A stretch of DNA of 64,000 bases from Listeria ilorinensis. GTDB taxonomy: Bacteria; Bacillota; Bacilli; Lactobacillales; Listeriaceae. Every line of letters begins with the position of its first letter. Position 1 is the stretch's first letter. The stretch spans positions 62,001 through 126,000 of the forward strand of contig NZ_CAJYCN010000004.1 of NCBI RefSeq assembly GCF_913566895.1. The letters are read 5' to 3'. Position numbers and translations under genes: made by a program. The notes under the pieces are model-generated. The model ran no database searches. It was given only the letters and a program-made list of their open reading frames with translations, and was not told the DNA's origin. Below, in pieces: positions 47,346 through 57,260 of this stretch.

Positions 47346-49238
47346 CTATTTTGGCGGAGGATTTTTCTTCATGCTGTCAACAAGTAAATTAACATAGGCT
47401 TCAGAGCCGGATTTTGTTAAGTGAACACCATCACTGCCGAAATAGTTACTGTGATTAATTGCAAGGGAGTACCAATCGACTACAGTCACATTCGGGCGGT
47501 CGCTCTGTTTATTAATCGCTTCATTTACTTCAGATTCCCAACCACGAGGTACACGTGTATTCATTAAGAATATATGTGCCTGATCGAATTCATCTAAAAG
47601 TGTATCAAGTTGTTTCTCAGAAAATGGCCCGTTTGTCCCCAGTTCCAAAACAACTGCACTATCCGGTGTATTAAATTTCTGATAACTGGAAGCAAGGCTG
47701 ATAGCATCTACTAATTGGCGGCCAATCTTCCCGTCAATTGTGACGTTCGGTACTGCATCTTTCAAATAAGGTTCAATATCAATCATAATCGAATCCCCAA
47801 TGGCAAGAGTTTGCTGATAAGCAATCTGATCCTGCTGGGTGTCATTTGCTGGCGGAGCCTGACTTTGCTGATTATCTTGATTTGAATTACCGCTTTGTTG
47901 GGTATCATCACTCGGTTGCTGTTTATCAGGCGCTTGTTTTGGCGGCTCTGTTTCTTTTCCAGATGGTTTATCAGGTTCGGATTTTACATGCGTAACTGTA
48001 TTCTCAGCATTCGTTTTAACTGGAAGAATACCGCTCATGCCAAGTGAAAAAATGATGAGCAGTAGTGCCAGTCCGCCAATAGCAGCCCATTTACCAACTG
48101 GTTTGTTCTTGAAAACTGGATAGGTACGGTTTTTGAAGCCTTTTATAAAAGCCACAAAACCTTTTTTGCGAATTGGCGTTTCTAAGAACCGGAAAGATAG
48201 TTCAGCAATGATAAAAGTAGCAGCTACTTGTAAAAGAGAACGAATCAGGCTTGGATGTCCGATTTCTGCCACTGGCGTTGTCAGCGTAATAATCGGATAA
48301 TGCCACAGATAGATACCATATGAACGTGTACCTATCCAGCGCAGCGGCCGAAAGCTGAATACGCGACTAAGATAACAGGACGGGTGGGCGATCGTTGCAA
48401 TCATCACGACGCCGAGAAGCGCAACAAAAAGAAGACCACCACGGTAAAGGAAAGACTGATATTCATTTAGTAGATAGACAAGTGCGATAAAGACGATTAC
48501 ACTGACAGTCCCAGCAATATTAAGCGTCCATTTACTCTTTCGAGGAATCTGCGGACTCAACCGAGTAAATGGCCAGACAAATGCAAGCGCACAACCTGCT
48601 AACAGATCGAAAAGGCGTGTATCTGTTCCGTAATAAACTCGGCTGGGATCAGCACCAGGCGTATATAAGACACCCATTAAAATCGCTGATAACAAGCCAA
48701 TCACAATAACGATTTGTAAGAGTAGTTTTGGATTCTTAATATAACGTAAAAAGACATACAAAAACAGCGGCCAGATCAGATAAAATTGTTCTTCAATGGC
48801 AAGCGACCAAAGATTTTTAAGTGGTGAGGGCATGCCAAATGAATCGAAATATGAAACGTTATGGAAAATGAACCACCAGTTGCTCATATAGAAAAATGAA
48901 GCGAAGGCATCACCGCGAAGTGTCGTCAGCAAACTGCGGTTAAATAATACTGCGAAAATAACAACCGCGATAATCATAACAAATGCTGCAGGTACTAGAC
49001 GGCGAAAACGCCTTAACCAAAACTCTTTTAAATGTATAGTATTTTCTTTATCCCATTGAGTGAGTAAGATATTTGTAATTAAATAACCAGATAACACAAA
49101 AAATATATCAACACCGATAAAGCCACCCCTTGCCCAGGCATAATTCAAATGATAGGCAATTACAGCTAAAACGGCCAGTGCTCTAAGTCCATCAATACTC
49201 GGAACGTACTTTCTGCTGTAACGAGCCGTTCGTTTCAA
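47346..49238 (-). CDS. oatA: Peptidoglycan O-acetyltransferase OatA-like
   Basis: OatA acetylates the C6 hydroxyl of N-acetylmuramic acid and gives lysozyme resistance. Residues 1-400 form an acyltransferase-3 membrane domain with about 10-11 helices (YVPSIDGLRALAVLAVIAYH). A low-complexity Gln/Asn/Pro/Lys linker (about 415-465) leads to an extracellular SGNH esterase/transferase domain with AIGDSIM, LGTNGPF and DGVHLTKSG supplying Ser, Asn, Asp and His. Length is 630 residues. Position beside luxS matches the L. monocytogenes oatA locus as I recall it. Confidence 0.92.
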   Translation of the reverse strand: MKRTARYSRKYVPSIDGLRALAVLAVIAYHLNYAWARGGFIGVDIFFVLSGYLITNILLTQWDKENTIHLKEFWLRRFRRLVPAAFVMIIAVVIFAVLFNRSLLTTLRGDAFASFFYMSNWWFIFHNVSYFDSFGMPSPLKNLWSLAIEEQFYLIWPLFLYVFLRYIKNPKLLLQIVIVIGLLSAILMGVLYTPGADPSRVYYGTDTRLFDLLAGCALAFVWPFTRLSPQIPRKSKWTLNIAGTVSVIVFIALVYLLNEYQSFLYRGGLLFVALLGVVMIATIAHPSCYLSRVFSFRPLRWIGTRSYGIYLWHYPIITLTTPVAEIGHPSLIRSLLQVAATFIIAELSFRFLETPIRKKGFVAFIKGFKNRTYPVFKNKPVGKWAAIGGLALLLIIFSLGMSGILPVKTNAENTVTHVKSEPDKPSGKETEPPKQAPDKQQPSDDTQQSGNSNQDNQQSQAPPANDTQQDQIAYQQTLAIGDSIMIDIEPYLKDAVPNVTIDGKIGRQLVDAISLASSYQKFNTPDSAVVLELGTNGPFSEKQLDTLLDEFDQAHIFLMNTRVPRGWESEVNEAINKQSDRPNVTVVDWYSLAINHSNYFGSDGVHLTKSGSEAYVNLLVDSMKKNPPPK

Positions 49239-49485
49239 AATAACATCTCCTAAACTTTCTATGTATCTCTAAAATTTCCCTAAAACATATATTTCATCAT
49301 ATCATAGAATGGCTTGGCTGTAACTAAGAAAGGGAGCAATCAGATAATTTGAGCCAATTGTCACACATGAGAATGGAATCATACGGTATACATTATCAAA
49401 TTCATATGTGAACAAGCAAAAAACTAGGAAAAGGAAGATTGCTTTTCTATAATGAGGATAAGTTAATGAATTTGTCTGAGATGTG

Positions 49486-49534
49486 GAGAGACTCTAATGG
49501 GCGAGTAATCGCTTTTTTAGGGTCTCTCTTTTTT
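49486..49534 (+). promoter_or_regulatory. Leader terminator of glpD, probable GlpP-type antitermination site
   Basis: GAGAGAC (49486-49492) pairs with GTCTCTC (49522-49528), extended inside by CT/AG pairs, and six T residues follow. A TATAAT lies at 49448-49453, so this is an early terminator inside the transcript about 85 bases before glpD. In B. subtilis glpD has such a leader terminator relieved by GlpP with glycerol-3-phosphate. The rest of 49239-49485 holds no gene. Confidence 0.7.
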
Positions 49535-49620
49535 GCATAGGTGCGTTTTAACTTTCTAAAAAAGTGGAAAAGTGCCATGTGAGAGAAATCGGACATTTAA
49601 ATGAAGGGGGCAAAACAAGA

Positions 49621-51300
49621 ATGGTACAATTATTTTCAGCATTCGACCGGGAAACGATCGAACAAAAATTGCAGGAGCATACTTATGATCTGGTTATTAT
49701 CGGTGGGGGGATTACAGGTGCAGGAATCGCACTTGATGCTGTTTCAAGAGGCTTAGAGGTCGCGCTAATTGAAATGGGTGACTTTGCCAGCGGAACAAGC
49801 AGCCGTTCGACCAAGCTTGTTCATGGTGGATTACGGTATTTACAACAGTTTGAAGTAAAAGAAGTATCTGAACTAGGGAAGGAGCGGGCAATCGTTTATG
49901 AGAATGGTCCGCATGTCACGACACCAGAATGGATGATGTTACCGTTTCATAAAGGTGGAAACATGGGAAAATTTACGGCTAGTATGGGGATTCGACTTTA
50001 CGATTATCTTGCAGGCGTTAAAAAAAGTGAGCGACGTAAAATTTTGACACCACAAGAAACTTTGGCTAAAAATCCTTTTGTTAAAAAGGAAGGTTTAAAA
50101 GGTTCAGGCTATTATGTAGAATATCGGACAGATGATGCGCGGCTAACGATAGAGGTAATGAAAAAAGCGGTCGAGTTAGGAGCAGATGTCATCAATTACA
50201 CAAGAGCAGAAAATTTTTTATATACTGATAGCAAAAAAGTGAAAGGCATCACCGTGACAGATCGGATTACTGACAAGGTATACGATATCCTCGGCCGCCG
50301 AGTCATTAATGCAGCTGGTCCGTGGGTAGATAAAGTGCGGAAATTAGACCATACACAAAATAATAAGCATTTGCGGCTTACAAAAGGGATTCATCTGGTC
50401 ATTGATAAATCAAGATTTCCAATGGAGCAGGCTGTCTACTTTGATACGCCAGATGGCCGAATGGTTTTTGCAATCCCTCGTGACAAAAAGGTGTATGTTG
50501 GGACTACAGACACTTTTTATGAGGAAACACCTATTAATCCGAAAGCGTTAGAAGCTGATCACCATTATGTGATCAAAGCAATCAATTATATGTTCCCAGA
50601 TGTCCATATTACTGAAAAAGACATTGAATCTAGCTGGGCAGGCGTCCGGCCCCTTATTTATGAGGAAGGCAAAGATCCATCGGAAATTTCTCGAAAGGAT
50701 GAAGTTTGGTTTTCTGAAAGCGGCTTAATAACCATGGCTGGAGGTAAACTAACAGGTTATCGTAAAATGGCGGAAAAACTTCTGGATGAAATCACAAAAA
50801 CGCTAAGCAAGGAAACCGGAAAAAAATATAAGGGGGCTCAAACAAGACATCTACCAATTTCGGGTGGTGATATCGGCGGATCAGCACAACTTCCTTCATT
50901 TATTGAGAAGAAAACAAAAGAAGCTGTCAATCGATTTGGCTGGTCGATAGAAGAAGCGAGAATTATTGTCAAACGCTATGGGTCCAATATCGATCAACTA
51001 TTCACCTATGCGCAGGAACATAAAGAAAATGGCGGACATCAACTTCCGAATAGTTTATATGCAGAACTCCATTATGCTGTTTATCATGAAGCAGCGATTC
51101 ATCCAATTGATTTTCTACTTAGAAGAACAGGTTATCTGCTCTTTGACATGCCATATCTGTTGGAATGGAAAAAAGAAGTAGTGGAAGAAATGGATCAGCT
51201 GTTCCACTGGGACCCTGTTACAAGAGAGCAACTTGAAATAGAGCTAGAAACACAAATCAATGATGCACGAGAGCCTGCTGATTGGCATGAGAAGAAATAA
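49621..51300 (+). CDS. glpD: Aerobic glycerol-3-phosphate dehydrogenase
   Basis: GlpD oxidises glycerol-3-phosphate to dihydroxyacetone phosphate at the membrane, passing electrons to quinone. The FAD motif VIIGGGITGAGIALDAVSRG lies near residue 30, followed by GDFASGTSSRSTKLVHGGLRYLQ. The length from ATG 49621 is 559 residues; GGGGG lies about ten bases upstream, and the open frame extends back to 49564. A leader terminator points to glycerol-dependent expression. Confidence 0.94.
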   Translation: MVQLFSAFDRETIEQKLQEHTYDLVIIGGGITGAGIALDAVSRGLEVALIEMGDFASGTSSRSTKLVHGGLRYLQQFEVKEVSELGKERAIVYENGPHVTTPEWMMLPFHKGGNMGKFTASMGIRLYDYLAGVKKSERRKILTPQETLAKNPFVKKEGLKGSGYYVEYRTDDARLTIEVMKKAVELGADVINYTRAENFLYTDSKKVKGITVTDRITDKVYDILGRRVINAAGPWVDKVRKLDHTQNNKHLRLTKGIHLVIDKSRFPMEQAVYFDTPDGRMVFAIPRDKKVYVGTTDTFYEETPINPKALEADHHYVIKAINYMFPDVHITEKDIESSWAGVRPLIYEEGKDPSEISRKDEVWFSESGLITMAGGKLTGYRKMAEKLLDEITKTLSKETGKKYKGAQTRHLPISGGDIGGSAQLPSFIEKKTKEAVNRFGWSIEEARIIVKRYGSNIDQLFTYAQEHKENGGHQLPNSLYAELHYAVYHEAAIHPIDFLLRRTGYLLFDMPYLLEWKKEVVEEMDQLFHWDPVTREQLEIELETQINDAREPADWHEKK

Positions 51301-51309
51301 TTTTACCGA

Positions 51310-51344
51310 TTCGCCAGACTAAATTTTGTCTGGTGAATTTTTTT
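51310..51344 (+). terminator. Terminator of glpD
   Basis: TTCGCCAGAC (51310-51318 region) pairs with GTCTGGTGAA (51328-51337), followed by seven T residues. Confidence 0.85.
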
Positions 51345-51456
51345 GACCCTTGTCCGCTTTTATTCCAATAAACTTTTTTTAAAATTGTTAAATAGCTATT
51401 TTCAATCTTGCTCTTTTATGATACCTTATTAGTAGGCAAAAAGGAGGGCTTTTTTA

Positions 51457-52389
51457 TTGGGTAAAATTCCAGTGATTGTCATCCTCGGACCCACTGCTGT
51501 CGGTAAAACAGCGCTAAGTGTCAAACTGGCAAAAAAGTGGCAAGGAGAGATCATCAGCGGCGATTCCATGCAAGTTTACCAGGGACTTGATATAGGAACA
51601 GCTAAAATCAAACCAGAAGAAATGGAGGGCGTTCCGCATCATTTACTTGATGTGACATCGCCGGATACCGCTTTTACGGCAGCTGACTTCAAGCGCTTGA
51701 CTGAACAAGCGATTGAAACAATCTGGCAAAAAGGACATCTTCCCCTTATTGTTGGTGGAACAGGTCTTTATATCCAGTCAGTTTTTTATGATTATGAATT
51801 TGGGCAAACAGGTAAAAATGAAGCCTATCGCCAAGAGCTGGCGAATTTTTCGAGCGAACAGCTTTGGCAGCTTCTAAAAGAAAAAGATCCAAAAAGTGCA
51901 TCTGAAATTCATGCGAATAATAAACAGCGCGTTATCCGGGCGCTTGAAGTTATTCATGAAACAAACAAGCCATTCAGCGATTTTCAAGTACATAATCAAT
52001 TGAAATCAACTTATGCGCCTTGTTTTATTGCACTGGACATGGATCGAGGACAATTATACGAACGAATAAACAGCCGTGTTGAGCAAATGCTTGCAGCAGG
52101 CCTTGAGCAGGAAGCCTTTCATCTGTATGAACTTGGAGTTCATCAGTCGCAAGCGAGCAAAGGAATCGGCTATAAGGAATGGGGCCCTTATTTTGAAGGT
52201 GCCTGCACAAAAGAAGAGGTCATTTCGGCCATCCAGCAAAATTCACGTCATTTTGCGAAGCGTCAGTTAACCTGGTTTCGCAATAGAATGACAGTCAATT
52301 GGCTGAATGCGACGGATGAAAAGTTGCTACAACAAGCAGACTGTCTGATTCAGGCATTTTTAAAAGATAATCTGGATTGGCGGTTTTAG
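51457..52389 (+). CDS. miaA: tRNA dimethylallyltransferase
   Basis: MiaA adds an isopentenyl group to A37 of tRNAs that read codons starting with U. The 310-residue protein starts TTG 51457 after AGGAGGG and has the P-loop GPTAVGKT near residue 12, the SGDSMQVYQGLDIGTAK motif and a C-terminal QLTWFRNR motif. hfq follows, the common miaA-hfq pairing. Confidence 0.95.
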   Translation: MGKIPVIVILGPTAVGKTALSVKLAKKWQGEIISGDSMQVYQGLDIGTAKIKPEEMEGVPHHLLDVTSPDTAFTAADFKRLTEQAIETIWQKGHLPLIVGGTGLYIQSVFYDYEFGQTGKNEAYRQELANFSSEQLWQLLKEKDPKSASEIHANNKQRVIRALEVIHETNKPFSDFQVHNQLKSTYAPCFIALDMDRGQLYERINSRVEQMLAAGLEQEAFHLYELGVHQSQASKGIGYKEWGPYFEGACTKEEVISAIQQNSRHFAKRQLTWFRNRMTVNWLNATDEKLLQQADCLIQAFLKDNLDWRF

Positions 52390-52492
52390 TTCGTACATTA
52401 GAGGGTATTTGTAACCATGCGGATGATTCTTGCAGATGAATACTCCGATTTTAAGAGTGAACATGGAAAGAGAGATAGGAGAGAGAGGAAAA

Positions 52493-52720
52493 ATGAAACA
52501 AGGTGGGCAAGCTTTACAAGATCAATATTTGAATCAATTACGAAAAGAAAAAATTCTAGCTACCGTTTTTTTAACAAACGGATTCCAGCTTAGAGGTCGA
52601 GTTGTAAGTTTTGATAGCTTCACAGTTCTTTTGGATGTAGACGGCAAACAACAGCTCGTTTTCAAACATGCAATCTCTACATTCTCCCCACAAAAAAATG
52701 TAACATTAAATCAAGAATAA
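52493..52720 (+). CDS. hfq: RNA chaperone Hfq
   Basis: Hfq forms a hexameric Sm-like ring that binds small RNAs and mRNAs. The 75-residue protein starts at ATG 52493 (MKQGGQALQ), preceded by GAGAGAGG; the upstream frame is not conserved. Sm1 ([20 protein letters not shown]) and Sm2 (VFKHAIST) are intact. The tail after Sm2 is short, as in Listeria. Confidence 0.96.
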   Translation: MKQGGQALQDQYLNQLRKEKILATVFLTNGFQLRGRVVSFDSFTVLLDVDGKQQLVFKHAISTFSPQKNVTLNQE

Positions 52721-52728
52721 AAATGCAA

Positions 52729-52754
52729 AGAGGCAGGGGAACCTGTCTTTTTCC
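52729..52754 (+). terminator. Terminator of hfq
   Basis: AGAGGCAGG and CCTGTCTTT form a stem around GGAA, followed by T residues. Confidence 0.75.
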
Positions 52755-52785
52755 TTGTAAATAAAAAGAATCGAGAGGGATTTTC

Positions 52786-54069
52786 ATGGATTTAGAGCAA
52801 CACTTGCAAAATATGCGCAAACAAGCAGAGAAATGGATTGCACCGCTGAATAAAGAAACTGATCAAATTGCTGAGGAAAATCAAGCAAAAGTATTACATG
52901 CTTTTACAGAGAACAAAGTATCCGACTTTCATTTTCAAATCTCGACAGGTTACGGTTATGACGATGAGGGACGGGATAATTTAGAACGCGTCTATGCTTC
53001 GGTTTTTCAGGCAGAGAAAGCTATCGTTCGTCCACAGCTTATTTCGGGCACTCATGCTATATCTACTGTACTCTTCGGGCTGCTTCGTCCGGGCGATGAG
53101 CTTCTTTATATCACAGGTGCTCCTTATGATACTCTCGAAGAAATTGTTGGCATTCGTGGTTCTGGTCATGGCTCATTACGTGAATTTCAAATAGGTTATC
53201 AAGCTATACCGCTTCGTGACAATGGAACTGTTGATTTTGAACGAGTAGAACAGGCACTGAACGAACATGTCAAAGTAATTGGCATCCAACGTTCAAAAGG
53301 TTATGCAAGCCGAGATTCCTTTACCATTCGCCAAATTGAGGAAATGATTCAGTTTGTTAAAAAGGTGCGACCGGATGTTATTGTCTTTGTTGATAATTGT
53401 TATGGGGAATTTGTTGAGCGCAGAGAGCCGATTGAAGTGGGAGCAGATATTATCGCAGGTTCTCTCATAAAAAACCCTGGAGGCGGTTTAGCGAAGATCG
53501 GCGGTTATATCGCTGGGAAAACAGCGCTTGTGGAAAAATGTGGATATCGTTTGACTACACCAGGAATCGGTCTCGAGGCAGGTGCAAGTTTATATAGTCT
53601 GCTTGAAATGTATCAGGGATTCTTTTTGGCGCCGCATGTGGTGGCTCAAGCGGTAAAGGGAGCTAGATTTACGGCAGCAATGCTGGAACAGATTGGTGTC
53701 AAAACAAATCCCAACTGGCAAGCGGATCGAACAGATCTGATCCAAAGCGTCTCTTTTGAAGACAAGGAAAAAATGATTGCCTTCGCTCAAGCCATCCAAG
53801 CAGCTTCCCCCGTCAACGCTCATGTTTTGCCGATCGGAGATTATATGCCGGGCTACGAAGATGACGTCATTATGGCAGCCGGTACATTCATTCAGGGGGC
53901 CAGTCTCGAATTAACAGCAGATGGTCCGATTCGCCCTCCCTATGAACTGTATGTACAAGGCGGGCTGACCTATGAACATGTTAAAATTGCTATTTCACAA
54001 GCCTTGCAAGCTTTATTTGAAAAAGGATTGATAAAATCTTCGGCTAACATAGAATTGCGAAAAAAATGA
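52786..54069 (+). CDS. ynbB: PLP-dependent enzyme, YnbB/aluminium-resistance family
   Basis: A 427-residue fold-type I PLP enzyme related to methionine gamma-lyases and cystathionine beta-lyases. The cofactor aspartate region is VFVDNCYGEF and the Schiff-base lysine is in GSLIKNPGGG. The conserved opening FHFQISTGYGYDDEGRD is typical of the YnbB group. Substrate unproven. In B. subtilis and L. monocytogenes, hflX lies just before it; here hfq is the neighbour instead. Confidence 0.88.
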   Translation: MDLEQHLQNMRKQAEKWIAPLNKETDQIAEENQAKVLHAFTENKVSDFHFQISTGYGYDDEGRDNLERVYASVFQAEKAIVRPQLISGTHAISTVLFGLLRPGDELLYITGAPYDTLEEIVGIRGSGHGSLREFQIGYQAIPLRDNGTVDFERVEQALNEHVKVIGIQRSKGYASRDSFTIRQIEEMIQFVKKVRPDVIVFVDNCYGEFVERREPIEVGADIIAGSLIKNPGGGLAKIGGYIAGKTALVEKCGYRLTTPGIGLEAGASLYSLLEMYQGFFLAPHVVAQAVKGARFTAAMLEQIGVKTNPNWQADRTDLIQSVSFEDKEKMIAFAQAIQAASPVNAHVLPIGDYMPGYEDDVIMAAGTFIQGASLELTADGPIRPPYELYVQGGLTYEHVKIAISQALQALFEKGLIKSSANIELRKK

Positions 54070-54081
54070 AAAAATTTTTTG

Positions 54082-54107
54082 AACGAGTCAATATGGCTCG
54101 TTTTTTT
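54082..54107 (+). terminator. Terminator of ynbB
   Basis: AACGAGTC and GGCTCGTT pair around AATAT, followed by T residues. Confidence 0.75.
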
Positions 54108-54145
54108 ATAGCCAAAATAGCTGGTATATAAGAGATTTTAATAGA

Positions 54146-54196
54146 TGTTAGATTATCTTACATAAATTTGACAAAAGAACTCACGTACATTATAAT
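54146..54196 (+). promoter_or_regulatory. glnRA promoter with two GlnR boxes
   Basis: TTGACA (54168-54173), 17 bases, TATAAT (54191-54196) is the promoter. TGTTA-N7-TTACA (54146-54162) matches the GlnR/TnrA consensus TGTNA-N7-TNACA, and a weaker copy, TGACA-N7-TCACG (54169-54185), overlaps the -35. This two-site arrangement is that of autoregulated glnRA operons. Confidence 0.88.
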
Positions 54197-54232
54197 GCAA
54201 CTATCATAAAAAAATGATGAGGGGGAAATGCC

Positions 54233-54601
54233 GTGAGTGAAAAAGAAATTCGTCGATCGATGCCTCTTTTCCCGATTGGCCCCGTTATGAAACTAACGGA
54301 TTTAACTGCAAGACAAATTCGTTATTATGAAGATCAAGGTTTGATACACCCTGCTCGTAATCAAGGCAATCATCGCTTGTATTCTTTACAGGACATTGAT
54401 ACATTGCTTGAAATCAAAGATTATTTAAATGATGGTCTGAATATTGCGGGAATTAAGAAAATGTATCAGATGCAAGAAAAAGAACTAAAAGTCCCATTGA
54501 CAGATGAAGATGTGCGAAAGATTCTCCGCAGTGAAATGGAACAAGCCGGTCGATTCGTGAAAAGAGATCACACGGCAAAAGGGCAGCTGCCCAGACTGTA
54601 G
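54233..54601 (+). CDS. glnR: GlnR, nitrogen-responsive MerR-family repressor
   Basis: GlnR represses glnRA and other nitrogen genes when complexed with feedback-inhibited glutamine synthetase. The 122-residue protein starts GTG 54233 after GAGGGGG; the MerR HTH (PVMKLTDLTARQIRYYEDQGLI, NHRLYSL) fills the first 80 residues and a short C-terminal tail senses glutamine synthetase. glnA follows 53 bases later. Confidence 0.94.
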   Translation: MSEKEIRRSMPLFPIGPVMKLTDLTARQIRYYEDQGLIHPARNQGNHRLYSLQDIDTLLEIKDYLNDGLNIAGIKKMYQMQEKELKVPLTDEDVRKILRSEMEQAGRFVKRDHTAKGQLPRL

Positions 54602-54654
54602 CATAGGTATTTACTTTTTCAAGTTGATATAATCACTATTTAGGAGGAGTTAAA

Positions 54655-55989
54655 ATGGCAAATTATACAAAAGAGGATATTTTCCGTTTTGCAGATGAAC
54701 AAAATGTAAAATTTATCCGATTACAATTTACGGATATTTTGGGGATTATCAAGAATGTTGAAATCCCAATCAGTCAGTTGAAAAAAGCACTCGATAACAA
54801 AATCATGTTTGACGGTTCTTCAATTGAAGGTTTTGTTCGAATTGAAGAATCCGATATGTATTTATTCCCGGATCTGGATACCTGGGTAGTATTTCCTTGG
54901 ACAGCAGAAAAAGGAAAAGTCGCTCGGATGATTTGCGACATTTACAATCCTGATATGACGCCATTTTCAGGGGATCCTCGCGCCAATTTAAAACGTGTAC
55001 TTCATGAAATGGAAGAGCTAGGCTTTACTGATTTTAACTTGGGACCGGAGCCTGAATTCTTTCTTTTCAAACTGGATGAAAACCGTAAACCAACACTAGA
55101 ACTAAATGATTCGGGCGGTTATTTCGACCTTGCACCAACAGATTTAGGCGAAAATTGTCGACGCGATATTGTACTTGAGCTGGAAGAAATGGGCTTTGAG
55201 ATCGAAGCGAGTCATCATGAAGTTGCCCCAGGACAGCATGAAATTGATTTCAAATATGAGGATGCCATTACAGCTTGTGACAATATCCAAACTTTCAAAT
55301 TGGTTGTGAAGACGATTGCTCGGAAGCATGGTCTTCATGCCACGTTCATGCCAAAACCACTATTTGGTGTAAATGGTTCGGGAATGCATTTTAATATGTC
55401 TCTTTTCACCCAAGAAGGAAATGCTTTCTTTGATGAAAAAGGGGATCAACAATTAAGCGATACTGCTTATAAATTCCTTGCAGGGATGCTCAAACATGCG
55501 CGAGCATATACTGCTGTTACCAACCCGACGATCAACTCTTACAAACGTTTAGTTCCAGGATACGAAGCCCCATGCTACATTGCATGGAGTGGTAAAAATC
55601 GTAGTCCGCTCGTGCGTGTTCCAAGTTCTCGTGGGCTCAGCACTCGTCTTGAACTTCGTAGTGTCGATCCTTCAGCAAATCCATATTTAGCAATGGCAGT
55701 CCTTCTTAAAGCTGGACTTGATGGCATTAAAAATGAATTGACGCCTCCAGCCCCAGTTGATCGTAATATTTATGGCATGGATGAGCAAGAACGCCATGAA
55801 CATGGTATCTACGACTTACCGGAAAGCCTTGGCCATGCACTTGTTGAACTTGAAAAAGATGATGTGATTCGAGATGGCTTAGGAGAACATATCTTCGAGC
55901 ACTTTTTAGAAGCAAAAGCTATTGAATGCGATATGTTCCGTACAGCTGTTCATCCGTGGGAACGTGATCAATATTTAGAAATCTATTAA
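54655..55989 (+). CDS. glnA: Glutamine synthetase type I
   Basis: The enzyme makes glutamine from glutamate and ammonia with ATP and in this group also signals to GlnR. The 444-residue length and the [19 protein letters not shown] and [10 protein letters not shown] motifs, plus the [16 protein letters not shown] segment, identify the GSI-alpha form that lacks the adenylylation loop. AGGAGG precedes ATG. It is the second gene of the glnRA operon. Confidence 0.97.
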   Translation: MANYTKEDIFRFADEQNVKFIRLQFTDILGIIKNVEIPISQLKKALDNKIMFDGSSIEGFVRIEESDMYLFPDLDTWVVFPWTAEKGKVARMICDIYNPDMTPFSGDPRANLKRVLHEMEELGFTDFNLGPEPEFFLFKLDENRKPTLELNDSGGYFDLAPTDLGENCRRDIVLELEEMGFEIEASHHEVAPGQHEIDFKYEDAITACDNIQTFKLVVKTIARKHGLHATFMPKPLFGVNGSGMHFNMSLFTQEGNAFFDEKGDQQLSDTAYKFLAGMLKHARAYTAVTNPTINSYKRLVPGYEAPCYIAWSGKNRSPLVRVPSSRGLSTRLELRSVDPSANPYLAMAVLLKAGLDGIKNELTPPAPVDRNIYGMDEQERHEHGIYDLPESLGHALVELEKDDVIRDGLGEHIFEHFLEAKAIECDMFRTAVHPWERDQYLEIY

Positions 55990-56012
55990 AACTGAAATAA
56001 AAATTATAAGAA

Positions 56013-56087
56013 GAAGCTAAAAGCTAGCAAAATCCATTTTAAAACATGGTTGGATGCTTGATTTTAGCTTCTCTTATTTTTTATATG
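56013..56087 (+). terminator. Terminator of glnA
   Basis: GAAGCTAAAA (56013-56022) pairs with TTTTAGCTTC (56062-56071), with more pairing inside, followed by a T-rich run. Confidence 0.75.
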
Positions 56088-56189
56088 GGTATCACTTAAG
56101 TTTAATTGGATATAGAAGTATGTCAGGAAAAACTTTCGAAGGCTTTAAAAAAATTTAAGTATTGTATCTTTAGCCGATTCATTAAATGA

Positions 56190-56318
56190 TTAGATTGCCC
56201 CTATTGATAGCAGCAATAAAGCTTGTATCTTCGTATGATTTTGGCCAAATTCGATGAAGGCTGTTCCCGCTTCAGTAATGTATCTTTGATGCCCATACTC
56301 AATATTGCTGTGTGCCAC
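56190..56318 (-). pseudogene. C-terminal coding relic, unknown family
   Basis: In the 587-base gap between glnA and lexA no intact gene is seen. On the minus strand 42 codons read coherently (NIEYGHQRYITEAGTAFIEF and then a hydrophobic end) to TAA at 56190, but no start or ribosome site exists and upstream frames are full of stops; the adjacent frame continues with a different coherent stretch, hinting at a frameshift. It may be the tail of a lost gene. Confidence 0.35.
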
Positions 56319-56528
56319 TCAATTTCGATGCAGAAGGCGAAAGGAATTTCAAAACGAGCTTAATGAAAACTGGTTAATCCAATAAATTGACCACTGTTAA
56401 AGTTCATGAAAATGCATGACAAGCCAATATTAATTTAGGTTGGCGAAAATTTTTTGCATCTTCCATAGTGTGAAGGAGCGTAGAAATAAATGCTCTGTAA
56501 AACTTATAATACTGCATAATCGAGCCAC

Positions 56529-56562
56529 AAAAAAACCGAATGATTTAATCATTCGGTTTTTT
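56529..56562. terminator. Bidirectional terminator after lexA
   Basis: AAAAACCGAATGAT pairs with ATCATTCGGTTTTT around TTAA. Confidence 0.88.
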
Positions 56563-56576
56563 ATTGTAAAACAAGA

Positions 56577-57191
56577 TTAATGAATATCTCGGAACAAACC
56601 GATCACTTTACCAAGGACAGAAACGTTATTTAAAATGATAGGCTCCATTGAATCATTTTCGGGTTGCAAACGAAAATGATCGCTTTCTTTATAGAATCGT
56701 TTACAAGTTGCTTCATTTTCATCTGTCATTGCAACCACAATCTCACCATTATTGGCATTGCTTTGCTTACGAACGATCACCTTATCGCCATCCAAAATAC
56801 CAGCATTAATCATACTTTCTCCATCAATTTCCAACATAAAAATATCTTTTTCGCCTGCAGCAAGATATTCAGGTAGTGGAAAATAATCATCAATATTTTC
56901 AATTGCTTCAATAGGAAGACCAGCAGTTACTTTGCCGATGATCGGGACAGATACGACACTTGGGGTTGGTGGTTCATTTTCAAGTCCTAGAATTTCTATC
57001 GCACGCGGTTTTGTCGGGTCTCTTCGAATAAGTCCTTTTCCTTCAAGGCGTGCAAGATGCCCATGAACCGTGGAACTAGAAGCAAGTCCGACAGCTTCTC
57101 CGATTTCACGAACAGAAGGTGGATACCCTTTTTCTTTTACTTCAGATTTGATAAATTCATAAATATCTTGTTGCCGCTTCGACAATTTCAT
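56577..57191 (-). CDS. lexA: LexA, SOS repressor
   Basis: LexA represses DNA-damage genes until RecA filaments stimulate its self-cleavage. The 204-residue protein has an N-terminal winged HTH ([26 protein letters not shown]), the cleavage site A90-G91 (KVTAGLPI), and the S24-type catalytic pair S126 (DGESMIN) and K164 (CKRFYK). It diverges from yneA, with three LexA-box-like sites between them, implying autorepression. A minus-strand promoter TTGCAT-17-TATACT can be drawn upstream. Confidence 0.97.
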   Translation of the reverse strand: MKLSKRQQDIYEFIKSEVKEKGYPPSVREIGEAVGLASSSTVHGHLARLEGKGLIRRDPTKPRAIEILGLENEPPTPSVVSVPIIGKVTAGLPIEAIENIDDYFPLPEYLAAGEKDIFMLEIDGESMINAGILDGDKVIVRKQSNANNGEIVVAMTDENEATCKRFYKESDHFRLQPENDSMEPIILNNVSVLGKVIGLFRDIH

Positions 57192-57260
57192 GGTTTCACC
57201 CCGTCAAAAATAATCATACTTCTTTAATAAATTCAGTATATCAAATAGAAATCAAAAATG

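Noticed and set aside
49330-49440. Catabolite-response element upstream of glpD
   Set aside because: No stretch matches the cre consensus well enough to report.
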